Positions 43,979 to 52,829 of a stretch of 64,000 nucleotides of DNA are shown piece after piece. The notes below the pieces were generated by a model. That model saw only the letters and a program-made list of their open reading frames with translations, was not told the origin of the DNA and did no database searches. The position numbers were made by a program, and so were the translations under genes. This DNA comes from an uncultured Paracoccaceae bacterium (GTDB lineage: Bacteria > Pseudomonadota > Alphaproteobacteria > Rhodobacterales > Rhodobacteraceae): assembly GCA_947503765.1 (NCBI GenBank), contig CANNFA010000005.1, positions 186,001 to 250,000 of the forward strand, read 5' to 3'. How positions within the stretch are numbered: the first letter of the stretch is position 1; the number at the start of each line of letters is the position of its first letter.

Positions 43979-44944
43979 TCAGCTCTTCCAGGTCGCCCCG
44001 GCCGCCTCGCCGGTGGCGATCACCCGGTACATCGCCGCCTCGCCGGTCATCGACGGCGCGGCGGAATGCGCCAGCCCTTCGGGCATGCTCATCGTGTCGC
44101 CGGGCGCCAGTGTGGCGCTGCCGCCGTCCCATTCCACCCGCCAATGGCCCGTCACCGGCATCAGCACGGCCGGGCGCTGATGGCTGTGGCGTGCCTCGGG
44201 CGCGGAGGCGCGGGTGATGAAATCGACCTCGAAGCCGGGCTTGTCGCGGATCAGCCCCTCCTCGCCGATCACGGTGACGGGCGCCTTGCCGGCCAGCGCC
44301 ACCATGTCGAGGTAACGGCGCACGTAGCCGCCCACCACCTCGGCGGGCGACGGCTCGTCCACCTTCGCCAGTTCTTCCTCGCTCAGCACCGGCATCGGGC
44401 CGACGCCCTCGGGCAGTTCCTCGCCCTTCTTGGTGTCGTAAAGCTTGCCGTTCTCGCCCAGGACCAGCCCGTGATCCTTGGCATCCTCGATCACCTGCGG
44501 CGCCCAGATCACGCCACCGCCGGCATCGTCGCCGCCCAGGATCGCCATGATCATCCCGTAATCGGTGCCGATATTCTCGAAGCCCCGGAAGATGTTGGTC
44601 GGAATGTTGAAGATGTCGCCCTCTTCCAGCACCACCTCGCCGGCATCGCCCCAGCGGCCCCAGAAGAACCGCCAGCGGCCTTTCAGCACGTAGAACACCT
44701 CGGCGGTGCGGTGGTTGTGCAGGCTGTTGCGGCAATGCGGCGGCTGGCCGGCCGCGCCGATGTTGAAGCCGTGCGACAGGGAGATGTGCACATGCTGGTC
44801 GGGGCTTTCGCTGACCCCGCCGCCGATGATGGTGAAGTTTTCCTTCTGGTTGCTGCCGGGCGTGTGCGCGTCGATGAACGCTGTCTTGCAGGGCTGCAAC
44901 TCGCCGTAGCGGACGATGCGCTTTTCCATTTCTTGCGGTATCAT
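43979..44944 (-). CDS. Bicupin-type cupin protein
   Basis: The 321-residue protein has two cupin regions. The first, about 65-135, contains CRNSLHNHRTAEVFYVLKGRWRFFWG and EGDIFNIPTNIFRGFENIG, with metal-ligand-type His/Glu residues. The second, about 225-315, contains HSHQRPAVLMPVTGHWRVEW and PGDTMSMPEGLAHSA. Proteins of this layout include gentisate-type dioxygenases and sugar or acid isomerases, but the ligand set here does not settle it. AAAAGGAG precedes ATG 44944. It lies 33 bp after the HpsN-like gene in the TRAP operon. Isomerase or dioxygenase activity on the transported compound is possible. Confidence 0.75.
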   Translation of the reverse strand: MIPQEMEKRIVRYGELQPCKTAFIDAHTPGSNQKENFTIIGGGVSESPDQHVHISLSHGFNIGAAGQPPHCRNSLHNHRTAEVFYVLKGRWRFFWGRWGDAGEVVLEEGDIFNIPTNIFRGFENIGTDYGMIMAILGGDDAGGGVIWAPQVIEDAKDHGLVLGENGKLYDTKKGEELPEGVGPMPVLSEEELAKVDEPSPAEVVGGYVRRYLDMVALAGKAPVTVIGEEGLIRDKPGFEVDFITRASAPEARHSHQRPAVLMPVTGHWRVEWDGGSATLAPGDTMSMPEGLAHSAAPSMTGEAAMYRVIATGEAAGATWKS

Positions 44945-44977
44945 GTCGGTCTCCTTTTTCGGGGCGCGCGCGCCGGA

Positions 44978-46306
44978 TCACTCGGCCGTATCGCGGTAGG
45001 GCGCGGGGCCGCCATAGGGCACGTTGATCCCGCCGTAACGGCGCACGCGCAGGTTGCATTGCTCGGCATGGCCGACGAACCCTTCCAGAAGGCACAGGCG
45101 CGAGCCGTAGGCGCCGATCATCGCCGCGGCCTCGTCGGTGGTCACGCGCTGGTAGCTGTGGGTCTTCAGGTACTTGCCCACCCAGAGCCCGCCGGTATAG
45201 CGCCCGGCCTTGCGGGTCGGCAGGGTGTGGTTGGTGCCGATCACCTTGTCGCCATTCGCCACATTGGTGCGCGGGCCGAGGAACAGCGCGCCATAGCAGG
45301 TCATGTTCTCCAGATACCAGTCGTCGCGGTCGGTCATCACCTGCACATGTTCGGACGCGATGTCGTTGGCGACGGCCAGCATCTCGTCATGGGTATCGCA
45401 GACGATCACCTCGCCGTAATCCTTCCAGCTGACGCGGGCGGTGCCGGCGGTGGGCAGGATCTCCAGCAGGCGGTCGATCTCGGCCAGCGTCGCCTCGGCC
45501 AGCTTGCGGCTGTTGGTCAGCAGCACGGCGGGAGAGTTGTAGCCGTGTTCGGCCTGGCCCAGCAGATCGGTCGCGCACATTTCGGCGTCGACGGTCTCGT
45601 CGGCGATCACCATGGTCTCGGTCGGGCCGGCGAACAGGTCGATGCCGACGCGGCCGAACAGCTGGCGCTTGGCCTCGGCGACAAAGACGTTGCCCGGCCC
45701 GACCAGCAGATGCACCGGGTCGATGGTCTCTGTCCCCAGCGCCATGGCGCCAATCGCCTGGATGCCGCCCAGAACATAGATCTCATGCGCGCCGCCCATG
45801 TGCATCGCCGCGATCACGGCCGGGTTCGGCTCGCCGTTGAAGGGCGGCGTCGCGGCGATGATGCGCGGCACGCCCGCGACCGAGGCGGTGGCGACCGACA
45901 TATGCGCCGAGGCGACCATGGGAAACTTGCCGCCGGGCACGTAGCAACCGACCGATTGCACGGGGATGTTCTTGTGCCCGAGGATCACGCCGGGCAGCGT
46001 TTCGACCTCGATATCGAGCATCGAATCGCGCTGTGCCTGGGCGAAATTGCGCACCTGTTCGTGGGCAAAGCGGATATCGGCCATGTCGCGGTCCGAGACC
46101 TTGGCCATGATCGCCTCGATCTCGGCATCCGACAGGCGGAAGGCAGGCGGGCTGTAGCTGTCGAACTTCTCGCTCAATTCGCGCACGGCGGCATCGCCGC
46201 GCGTCTCGATATCCGCCAGCGTCGCCTCGACCACGGCGCGGGTCCTGGCGTCATCCTCGGCCCGGTCGGTTTCGGGCTTGCCGCGCTTGAGATACTCGAT
46301 TGCCAT
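44978..46306 (-). CDS. HpsN-like dehydrogenase (histidinol dehydrogenase family)
   Basis: The 442-residue protein belongs to the HisD superfamily but is in a catabolic context and starts MAIEYLKRG, like the sulfopropanediol 3-dehydrogenase (HpsN) group. [62 protein letters not shown] (zinc-type Gln/His) and [20 protein letters not shown] are family motifs. These enzymes oxidise a primary alcohol to a carboxylate with two NAD in two steps. With the TRAP operon downstream it would oxidise an imported hydroxy compound. DHPS is one candidate, but no sulfolactate genes lie in the window. Confidence 0.83.
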   Translation of the reverse strand: MAIEYLKRGKPETDRAEDDARTRAVVEATLADIETRGDAAVRELSEKFDSYSPPAFRLSDAEIEAIMAKVSDRDMADIRFAHEQVRNFAQAQRDSMLDIEVETLPGVILGHKNIPVQSVGCYVPGGKFPMVASAHMSVATASVAGVPRIIAATPPFNGEPNPAVIAAMHMGGAHEIYVLGGIQAIGAMALGTETIDPVHLLVGPGNVFVAEAKRQLFGRVGIDLFAGPTETMVIADETVDAEMCATDLLGQAEHGYNSPAVLLTNSRKLAEATLAEIDRLLEILPTAGTARVSWKDYGEVIVCDTHDEMLAVANDIASEHVQVMTDRDDWYLENMTCYGALFLGPRTNVANGDKVIGTNHTLPTRKAGRYTGGLWVGKYLKTHSYQRVTTDEAAAMIGAYGSRLCLLEGFVGHAEQCNLRVRRYGGINVPYGGPAPYRDTAE

Positions 46307-46369
46307 GTCAATTTCCTTTCGTGTCAGCCCGGCCCCGGCCCGGCGGGCAATGTTGTGGCGGCCTGCGCG

Positions 46370-47665
46370 TCACTGGCCATAGCCCAGGAACAGGCGCGGC
46401 AGGCCAAGCGATATCCACGGGACGAAGGCGATGATCAGCAGCGCGACGATCATTGTCAGCACCCAGGGCAGGATGCGCCGCGCGATCCGGTCGAACGAGA
46501 TCTGTCCGACCTGCGCGGCCATGAACAGGTTCGCCCCCAGCGGCGGCGTGACGAAGCCGATGGCCAGCGCGACGATCATCACGATGCCGAAATGCACCGG
46601 ATCGACCCCGAGGCTGGTCAGCACCGGCAGCAGCACGGGCGTCAGGATCACGATCGCGGCAAGCGTTTCCAGGAAGGTGCCCACGACCAGCAGCAGCGCG
46701 ATGGCGGCCAGCAGGACGAGCGACTTGCTCTGCGTCATCTCGAGCACGAATTGCGACAGCTCCAGCGGGATACGCTCCAGCGCGATGATCCGGCCGAAGG
46801 CGACAGAGGCGCCGATGATGACCAGCACCGCCGAGACCAGCAGAGCCGATTCCAGCATCATCGCCGGGATCCGCCGCAGCGGCAGCTCGCGGTAGACGAA
46901 GACGCTGACGATCAGCGCATAGACCACCGCCACGGCCGAGGATTCGGTGGGCGTGACGATGCCGCCATAGATGCCGCCCAGCACCACCACCGGCATCAGC
47001 AGCGCCAGTTTCGCCTGGTTCACCGCGCGCAGTTTCTCGCGCCAGTGATGGGCGGGAAGCGGCGCGGCGGGCACATCGGCGCGGCGGCGCTGGATCACGT
47101 TGTAGACGATCAGCGTCAGCGCGATCACGAAACCGGGCAGGATGCCGGCCATGAACAGCGCCGTCACCGACACGCCGGCGGCGACCGCATAGACGATCAT
47201 CACCACCGAGGGCGGGATCATCACGCCCAGCCCGCCTGCGCTGGCGACCATCGCCGCCGAATAGGCCCGGTCATAGCCGCGTTCGACCAGCGCCGGGATC
47301 ATCGCCAGCCCGATCGCCGCGACCGTCGCCGACCCGGTGCCCGAGATCGCGGCGAAGAACAGGCAGGCCATGATCGTGACCGTGCCCAGATCGCCCGGCG
47401 CGCGCCCGAACAGCTGGTCCGCCACCGCCACCAGCCGGCGCGAGATTCCGCCCTGGCTCATGATGTTGCCGGCCATGGTGAACAGCACCACCGCGATCAG
47501 CGTGAAACTGTCGATGCCGCTGATCAGACCCAGCGCGTAGAAGTCGAATTTCAGGAACGGGATATAGGCGATGGCCAGCAGCGACGCCGACCCCAGCGCG
47601 ATGCCGATGGGCACCCCGATGATCAGAAGCACGAAGAAACTGCCGAAGAGGATTGCCGAGGTCAT
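46370..47665 (-). CDS. TRAP transporter large permease (DctM)
   Basis: The 431-residue DctM protein has about 12 membrane helices. GIPIGIALGSASLLA, MAGNIMSQGGISRRLV, SGTGSATVAAIG, PPSVVMIVYAV and TPPLGANLFMAAQVG are recognisable family segments. It couples Na+ or H+ flow to uptake of the ligand delivered by DctP. It is three bases after the DctQ stop in transcription order DctP-DctQ-DctM-HpsN-cupin. Confidence 0.95.
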   Translation of the reverse strand: MTSAILFGSFFVLLIIGVPIGIALGSASLLAIAYIPFLKFDFYALGLISGIDSFTLIAVVLFTMAGNIMSQGGISRRLVAVADQLFGRAPGDLGTVTIMACLFFAAISGTGSATVAAIGLAMIPALVERGYDRAYSAAMVASAGGLGVMIPPSVVMIVYAVAAGVSVTALFMAGILPGFVIALTLIVYNVIQRRRADVPAAPLPAHHWREKLRAVNQAKLALLMPVVVLGGIYGGIVTPTESSAVAVVYALIVSVFVYRELPLRRIPAMMLESALLVSAVLVIIGASVAFGRIIALERIPLELSQFVLEMTQSKSLVLLAAIALLLVVGTFLETLAAIVILTPVLLPVLTSLGVDPVHFGIVMIVALAIGFVTPPLGANLFMAAQVGQISFDRIARRILPWVLTMIVALLIIAFVPWISLGLPRLFLGYGQ

Positions 47666-47668
47666 GGC

Positions 47669-48163
47669 CTAAACATCCAGTTGCGGGGCAAGCTCGGTGT
47701 CGCCCTTCACGCCGACGCGGTAGACCGAATGCAACAGCCTTGCCGCGCTGATCGCGCCGGAAAAGATGATCGCCGCATAAAGCACCGAGGTCGGCCATTG
47801 CGTTGCCGACAGGATCTTGCCGCGTTCGATGGCCTGCCCGGTGATGACCACGCCCAGCCAGCAGACGGTGACCGAATAGGTCAGGAATACCAGTTCGGCC
47901 GTCAGCAGCAGCCAGCGGCGCAGCCCGTAGGGCGCGGCGTCCAGCACGATGGTCACGCGCATGTGCCGGCGTTCGCGGATCGCATAGCTGACGCCGAAAT
48001 AGATCATGTAGACAAAGCTCAGCCGCGCCAGTTCGTTGGCGACCGAGATCGAGGTGGAGAAGGCGAAGCGCGCGATCACGTCGGCGAAGACCAGCACGAT
48101 GATCGCCCCCAGCGTGGTCACGATCACCGCCGGCTCGAAGTATTTTTCGACCGTGCGGAACAT
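47669..48163 (-). CDS. TRAP transporter small permease (DctQ)
   Basis: The 164-residue protein has four membrane helices, with FVYMIYFGVSYAIRERRHMRVTIV as the typical DctQ motif between helices 2 and 3. It is preceded by GGGAGGGGG before ATG 48163. It supports DctM in the transporter complex. The gene lies 28 bp after DctP. Confidence 0.93.
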   Translation of the reverse strand: MFRTVEKYFEPAVIVTTLGAIIVLVFADVIARFAFSTSISVANELARLSFVYMIYFGVSYAIRERRHMRVTIVLDAAPYGLRRWLLLTAELVFLTYSVTVCWLGVVITGQAIERGKILSATQWPTSVLYAAIIFSGAISAARLLHSVYRVGVKGDTELAPQLDV

Positions 48164-48191
48164 CTTCGCCCCCTCCCCCGTTCAGCCCGGA

Positions 48192-49175
48192 TCAGTTCGA
48201 CAGGGCGGACATGAACGTGTCGTAGAACGCATCGCTCACCTTGGCGCGGATGTCGCTTTCGATGGCGGCATTCATCGTCTCGCCCATGCGGGCGCGGTCC
48301 TCGGCGGGCAATTCGTTGACGGCAAGGCCCTTTTCCTCAAGCTCGGCGAGGGTGGCGGCGTTCGCCTCGGCGGTCAGCTCGCGCTGCAGCGCGACGGTCT
48401 CGGCCGCGACCTCGTCGATCAGCGCGCGGTCCTCGTCGCTCAGCCCCTCGTACCAGTCGAGATCGGCGATCCAGAGTTCCGGCCAGTAGATGTGCCCGGT
48501 CAGCGAGACGTAGTCCTGCACCTCGAAGAAACGCTCGATGATCATCGAGGACAGCGCGCTTTCCTGGCCGTCGATCAGGTTCTGCTGCAGCGACGAATAG
48601 ATCTCTCCCCAGGCCAGCGGCACCGGCACGGCGCCGATGGAGCGCCAGGCCTTGATCTGGATCGGGTTGTCGGCCGACCGCATACGTAGTCCCTCGAAGG
48701 CCTCGTAGCTGTCCAGCGGCGCGCGGGAATTGGTGAAGCTGCGGAAGCCCAGTTCCATGAAGCCCATGGATTTCAGCCCGCGCGTTTTCATCGCCTCGCC
48801 CAGGGCATCGCCCGCCGGCCCGTCAAGAACCGAGCGCGCGTGGTCTTCGTCCTCGAACAGCAGGAACTGGTCCAGCACCGCCAGCTCGCCCACCGTGTTC
48901 GACAGGTGCACCGAGGCGCCGGTGGTCATGGTGATGTTGCCCGATTGAACAAGCTCGGTCATTTCCTGAACGCTGCCAAGTTGCCCGCCGGGGAACAGCT
49001 CTACCTGGATGGCGCCGTCGGAGCGGCTTTCGAGCTGTTCCTCGAAATGCAGCAGCGCCTTGTGGATCGGCGAGATTTCCGGCGTGGCGTGACCGATCCG
49101 AATCGTGGTGTCCGCCGCGGCGGGCAGCGCCAGGGCAAGGCCGAACCCGGCTGCCAGGATGGGGGTAAGCTTCAT
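48192..49175 (-). CDS. TRAP transporter substrate-binding protein (DctP)
   Basis: ATG 49175 has GGAGGAG upstream; the frame is open further but without a signal. The 327-residue protein has a signal peptide (MKLTPILAAG...PAAA, cleavage before DTT) and the DctP fold: IRIGHATPEISPIHKALLHFEEQLESRSDG, QEMTELVQSGNITMT, and the Arg in GLRMRS, which usually binds a ligand carboxylate. The ligand is therefore probably an organic acid or sulfonate-like anion. A LacI-type operator candidate lies upstream at 49269-49282. Confidence 0.94.
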   Translation of the reverse strand: MKLTPILAAGFGLALALPAAADTTIRIGHATPEISPIHKALLHFEEQLESRSDGAIQVELFPGGQLGSVQEMTELVQSGNITMTTGASVHLSNTVGELAVLDQFLLFEDEDHARSVLDGPAGDALGEAMKTRGLKSMGFMELGFRSFTNSRAPLDSYEAFEGLRMRSADNPIQIKAWRSIGAVPVPLAWGEIYSSLQQNLIDGQESALSSMIIERFFEVQDYVSLTGHIYWPELWIADLDWYEGLSDEDRALIDEVAAETVALQRELTAEANAATLAELEEKGLAVNELPAEDRARMGETMNAAIESDIRAKVSDAFYDTFMSALSN

Positions 49176-49268
49176 GGTTTCTCCTCCGTATCGAACCATA
49201 TGCGTGATGCGCGGTGCTTGCCGCGTCCGGTATGTGCGCTGCGGGACGCCTGCGCAGGGGCGTCTTTT

Positions 49269-49282
49269 TGCAATCGTATGCA
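49269..49282. promoter_or_regulatory. Candidate LacI-type operator, TRAP operon promoter
   Basis: TGCAATCGTATGCA matches TGNATNCGNATNCA with one deviation and is nearly palindromic. It lies 94 bp upstream of the DctP start, in the only promoter-sized gap between the DctP gene and the MtrH-like gene. Its pattern matches sites at 31204, 51464, 51573 and 57957. Confidence 0.5.
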
Positions 49283-49381
49283 GCAACGCTAGTGGATGTT
49301 CTCGATTTGCGCAACGGTCTTTTATGTCGATGAATCAAGGGGGCGGCCTCCGGCGATGCGCCGGGCACCGCCCCCGGAATG

Positions 49382-50452
49382 TCAGGCGGCGCTACCGGCC
49401 CGCGCGCGCCGCGACCGGCGCCGGCTTTCGCCCGCCCCGCCCGCTGCCGGGTTCGGCGCAGGCTTGTTGAACCGGATCCAGGCGCTGCCATTCTCGTCAT
49501 TGCCGGTCAGCAGGTTGGCGGCCAGCACCGCCTCCATCTCGGCGCCGGCGCGCGGCCGGGTGGAGCCCATGCCGGTCAAGGTCGCCAGCACCTCGGGGTC
49601 GATATCCTCGGGCACGATGATTCCCGCCGCCGCCAGTTCCGCGCGCTTCGCCGCCAGCTTTTTCGGGCCAACCGGCAGCGCGACCGGGTTCATGATCGCG
49701 CTGGTCATGCCGGCGGCGATCGCCATCGGCAGGAAGGCGTTGTTGACCCCGTGTCGGTTCGGCAGCCCGAAGGACACGTTCGACGCGCCGCAGGTGGTGT
49801 TGACGCCCAGCTCCTCGCGCAGCCGCCGCACCAGCGCGAAAACCTGCACGCCCGCGCTTGGCACCGCGCCGACCGGCATCACCAGCGGATCGACCACGAT
49901 GTCATGCGCCGGAATGCCGTGATCGGCAGCGCGTTCGACGATCTTGCGCGCCACGTCAAAGCGCACATCCGGGTCCTCGCTGATCCCCGAATCGTCGTTG
50001 GCGATGGCCACCACGGGCACGTTGTACTTGCGCACCAGCGGCAGGACCATTTCCAGCCGCTCGTCCTCGCCGGTGACGGAATTGAGCAGCGGGCGCCCCT
50101 CGCAGGCGGCAAGCCCGGCCTCCAGCGCGGCGGGCACCGACGAATCGATGCACAAGGGCACGTCCACCAGCCCCTGCACCAGTTCGATCATGCGCGTCAT
50201 CAGCGCGGGTTCGGTCTGGGTCGGATCGGGGTTCGAGGCATAGACGACGCCGGCATTCACATCCAGCATCGTCGCACCGGCGGCGACCTGGGCCCGCGCA
50301 TCCGTCTCGACGGTGGAAAAATCGCCCGCCTCAAGCTCGGCGGCCAGCTTCTTGCGGCCGGTGGGGTTGATCCGCTCTCCGATCACGCAGAACGGCTGAT
50401 CGAAGCCGATGATCGCGGTGCGGCTTTTGCTTTCGACGATGGTGCGGGTCAT
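49382..50452 (-). CDS. MtrH/CmuB-like methyltetrahydrofolate:corrinoid methyltransferase
   Basis: The 356-residue protein is a pterin-binding barrel. FCVIGERINPTGRKKLAAEL near residues 21-40, MLDVNAGVV, PLCIDSS, LNSVTGEDER and NVSFGLPNR are hallmark segments of AcsE, MtrH and CmuB. It would move a methyl group from a methyl-corrinoid protein to tetrahydrofolate, or the reverse. It overlaps the MetF-like gene by ATGA. The last 30 residues are an odd Arg/Ala-rich tail (ESRRRSRRARAG) absent from typical members. The corrinoid partner is probably encoded at 57265. Confidence 0.85.
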   Translation of the reverse strand: MTRTIVESKSRTAIIGFDQPFCVIGERINPTGRKKLAAELEAGDFSTVETDARAQVAAGATMLDVNAGVVYASNPDPTQTEPALMTRMIELVQGLVDVPLCIDSSVPAALEAGLAACEGRPLLNSVTGEDERLEMVLPLVRKYNVPVVAIANDDSGISEDPDVRFDVARKIVERAADHGIPAHDIVVDPLVMPVGAVPSAGVQVFALVRRLREELGVNTTCGASNVSFGLPNRHGVNNAFLPMAIAAGMTSAIMNPVALPVGPKKLAAKRAELAAAGIIVPEDIDPEVLATLTGMGSTRPRAGAEMEAVLAANLLTGNDENGSAWIRFNKPAPNPAAGGAGESRRRSRRARAGSAA

Positions 50453-51384
50453 TGAACGGCCTCGACATGGTTTGCGGGAATGGCGCCCGCGCCGCCATTC
50501 TGGGTGGCCCAGCCGGCGGCGGTCTTGATCCCGCCCAGCGGAAAGACATGCAGCCCCGCGATATTCGTGCCCGGATGCGCGGCCGTGTAGGCGGCAAGGT
50601 CGGCAACGATGCGGTCGGGCGTGAAGGGCAGCAGCAGCTTGGTGACGTCGCGGGCGCGTTTTTGCAGCACCCGCAGCGACGCGCCCACCCCGCAGGCCAC
50701 TGAAAAGCGGATCAGCGTCTGAAGCTTCGCCGGCCCGGCGATGCCCACATGGATCGGCAGCGTGATGCCCTCGGTGCGCAGCCTTTCGGCCCAGGCGATC
50801 ACCGGCGCCGCCTCGAAACAGAACTGGGTGGCCAGCGCCATCTGGGCGTCGGTCCGCTCGCTGAATGCCTGTTTCCAGCGCAGCGCCTGCATCACCGCGC
50901 GGTCTGACCCGTCCGGGTCGATGTCGCGGCTGCCCTCGGGGTGGCCGGCGACATGCAGCCGGGTGAACCCGGCGCGGTCGAAAAGCCCCGTCCCAAGCAA
51001 TTGCATCGAATCGGCGAACTCGCCGCGCGGCGTGTCCAGCCCGCCGGCCAGCAGCAGCGCCTGCGTCACGCCCGCCTCGCCCTGATAGCGGGCGATCCAG
51101 TCGGCCAGCATCGCCTTGTCCGCGATCATCCGCGCCGGGAAATGCGGCATGGCGGCAAAGCCGCCCTTCGCGAGCCGCGCCGCGGTCGCCACCATGTCCC
51201 CGATCGGGGTGCCGTCGATATGCGCGATGTAGAAGCGGGTGCCGTCCGGCAGCAGGTCGCGGAAATCCTCGACCTTGTCGGCGGTGCGCGGCATCACCTC
51301 TATCGAATAGCCGTCCAGCAGCGCCGCGATCTCGGGCGCGGCGCCGTCATGCGCGGGTGATTTCCTGAATTGCAAAAGCGCCAT
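50449..51384 (-). CDS. MetF-like methylenetetrahydrofolate reductase
   Basis: ATG 51384 is preceded by GGGAGG; the longer open frame to 51474 has no such site. The 311 residues form a MetF-type FAD barrel: SIEVMPRTADKVEDF, FYIAHIDGTP, MPHFPARMIADKAML, and the substrate-site segment ATQFCFEAAPVIAWAERLR, with IHVGIAGPAKLQTLIRFSVACGVG. In a demethylation pathway it would oxidise methyl-H4F to methylene-H4F. With the MtrH-like gene it forms a two-gene operon divergent from the UroD-like methyltransferase, as the cmu chloromethane genes carry their own metF2. Confidence 0.85.
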   Translation of the reverse strand: MALLQFRKSPAHDGAAPEIAALLDGYSIEVMPRTADKVEDFRDLLPDGTRFYIAHIDGTPIGDMVATAARLAKGGFAAMPHFPARMIADKAMLADWIARYQGEAGVTQALLLAGGLDTPRGEFADSMQLLGTGLFDRAGFTRLHVAGHPEGSRDIDPDGSDRAVMQALRWKQAFSERTDAQMALATQFCFEAAPVIAWAERLRTEGITLPIHVGIAGPAKLQTLIRFSVACGVGASLRVLQKRARDVTKLLLPFTPDRIVADLAAYTAAHPGTNIAGLHVFPLGGIKTAAGWATQNGGAGAIPANHVEAVQ

Positions 51385-51463
51385 CAACGCCTCCCCCAAT
51401 GATGAATATCCGGTGCGCCGGCGGAATCGCGGCGCGGTCTCCTCACATGTCGGATAGCAGTTT

Positions 51464-51477
51464 TGCATGCGCATTCA
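51464..51477. promoter_or_regulatory. Candidate LacI-type operator near the MetF/MtrH operon
   Basis: TGCATGCGCATTCA is a near-perfect palindrome (one mismatch between arms) and fits TGNATNCGNATNCA fully. It lies 80 bp upstream of the MetF-like start in the divergent region 51385-51611. Confidence 0.55.
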
Positions 51478-51572
51478 TATTATGGCAATCCAAGTCGCGG
51501 CGTTTTGACGCTGATTGCAGCTATTTCAACAATAAACTCGACTCGGTGGAATCCATACGCTATCGGCAGTAT

Positions 51573-51586
51573 TGAATGCGCAGTCA
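51573..51586. promoter_or_regulatory. Candidate LacI-type operator before the UroD-like gene
   Basis: TGAATGCGCAGTCA differs from the perfect operator at 57957 by a single base. It lies 26 bp upstream of the UroD-like start, where a repressor would block transcription or initiation. An ATG inside the site is therefore unlikely to be the true start. Confidence 0.5.
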
Positions 51587-51611
51587 CGTATTGAACGGGG
51601 GGAATGCCGCA

Positions 51612-52829
51612 ATGGCGACGACACCGAGAGAGAATTTCAAGGCCGCGATGAACGGCGGAGCCCCCGAATGGGTGCCGCTGGACATGGGCAAGCATATCGG
51701 CTCGATCCACAAAAAGCATTACGCGCGCCTTGCCGCGCTGCTGCCCGAGCTGGATCTGAAGAACGGCGACGTGATCCTTGACCGCATGGCGCAGACCCTG
51801 GTCCCGGACGAGGCGCTGCTGCGGCATTTCAACGTCGATTTCCGCTGGCTGGTGCCGAACTGGGTGCAGGTCACGGAACGCGAGGGCCTGGACGGCTATT
51901 TCGACATGTGGGGCGTGCCCTACAAGGGCGCGGACGGCGACCATTACGCCGTAGACAGCCAGACGAAGGCGCCGCTCGCGGATGCCGAGACGCCCGCCGA
52001 TATCGACGCCTATGACTGGCCCGACCCGGACGATCCCGCGCAATTTGCCGGGCTGGGGGAACGCGCGCGCGAGCTTTACGAGACGACGGGCTACGTGCTG
52101 GGCGCCGACGCGATCAAGGCCGGCCCGCTGATGTCGGCGCTGCAGATGCGGGGCTATGAGCAGTATTTCATGGACATGGTCATCAATCCCGACCTGTCCG
52201 ACGCGCTGCTGACGAAGATCACCGACCTTCTGTGCCGCATGTGGACGCGGTTCATGGACGAGGTCGGCCCCTATGTGCAGATCGCCTATGTCACCGACGA
52301 TCTGGGCACGCAGACCTCGCTGCTGCTGTCGCCGAAGCTGTACCGCAAGCGGATCAAGCCGTTCCACACGCAGCTGCACCAGCACATAAAGTCCTGCGCG
52401 GACGTCAAGCTGATGATGCACACGGACGGCGCCGTTCTGCCGCTGATCGAGGACCTGGTCGAGACCGGGGCGGACATCCTGAACCCGGTGCAGACCTCGA
52501 CCGCCGGAATGGACGACACCGCCGCGCTGAACGCGAAGTTCGGCGGCCACATCGGCTTTCACGGGGCGATGGACGTGCAGCAGATGATGCCGGGCGCCAC
52601 CATGGCGGAACTGCGCTGGGAAATCGCGCGGCGGATGACCGATCTGGGCGCGAATGGCGGCTACATCATCGCGCCGTGCCACAATATCGGCCATGACATC
52701 GCGCCGGAAACCACGCTGGCCTTCTTCGACATGGTGCAAAAGATGGGCCGCTATCCGCTGGCGCTGGACGAGGCGCTGGCCACCAACGCCTCCTTCTTCG
52801 AGCGGCTGAACCGCGAGGGTGCGGCATGA
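51612..52829 (+). CDS. UroD-family methyltransferase (MtaA/CmuA-like)
   Basis: ATG 51612 follows a GGGGGGA stretch; an earlier in-frame ATG at 51576 lies inside the operator. The 405-residue protein has the uroporphyrinogen-decarboxylase fold used by MtaA and CmuA methyltransferases, not heme synthesis: ENFKAAMNGGAPEWVPLDMGKHIGS, YVTDDLGTQTSLLLSPKLYRK, and residues 265-360 with His270-Thr-Asp272-Gly and PCHNIGHD (Cys356, His357). The usual zinc motif H-x-C is His-Thr-Asp here. It probably moves a methyl group between the substrate and the corrinoid protein. It overlaps the HpcH gene by ATGA. Confidence 0.85.
   Translation: MATTPRENFKAAMNGGAPEWVPLDMGKHIGSIHKKHYARLAALLPELDLKNGDVILDRMAQTLVPDEALLRHFNVDFRWLVPNWVQVTEREGLDGYFDMWGVPYKGADGDHYAVDSQTKAPLADAETPADIDAYDWPDPDDPAQFAGLGERARELYETTGYVLGADAIKAGPLMSALQMRGYEQYFMDMVINPDLSDALLTKITDLLCRMWTRFMDEVGPYVQIAYVTDDLGTQTSLLLSPKLYRKRIKPFHTQLHQHIKSCADVKLMMHTDGAVLPLIEDLVETGADILNPVQTSTAGMDDTAALNAKFGGHIGFHGAMDVQQMMPGATMAELRWEIARRMTDLGANGGYIIAPCHNIGHDIAPETTLAFFDMVQKMGRYPLALDEALATNASFFERLNREGAA

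Noticed and set aside
44978-46306. Histidinol dehydrogenase of histidine biosynthesis
   Set aside because: There are no other his genes nearby and the gene is in a TRAP-transporter operon with an HpsN-like N-terminus.
43814-48214. A very long open frame on the plus strand opposite the cupin, HpsN-like and TRAP genes
   Set aside because: It encodes low-complexity His/Arg/Gln/Asp-rich sequence with no known domain, while the minus strand encodes five clear family members with good ribosome-binding sites. GC-rich codon use produces such shadows.
51612-52829. Uroporphyrinogen decarboxylase of heme biosynthesis
   Set aside because: Its context is catabolic with corrinoid and folate methyltransferases, and the sequence fits the MtaA/CmuA-like branch of the fold.
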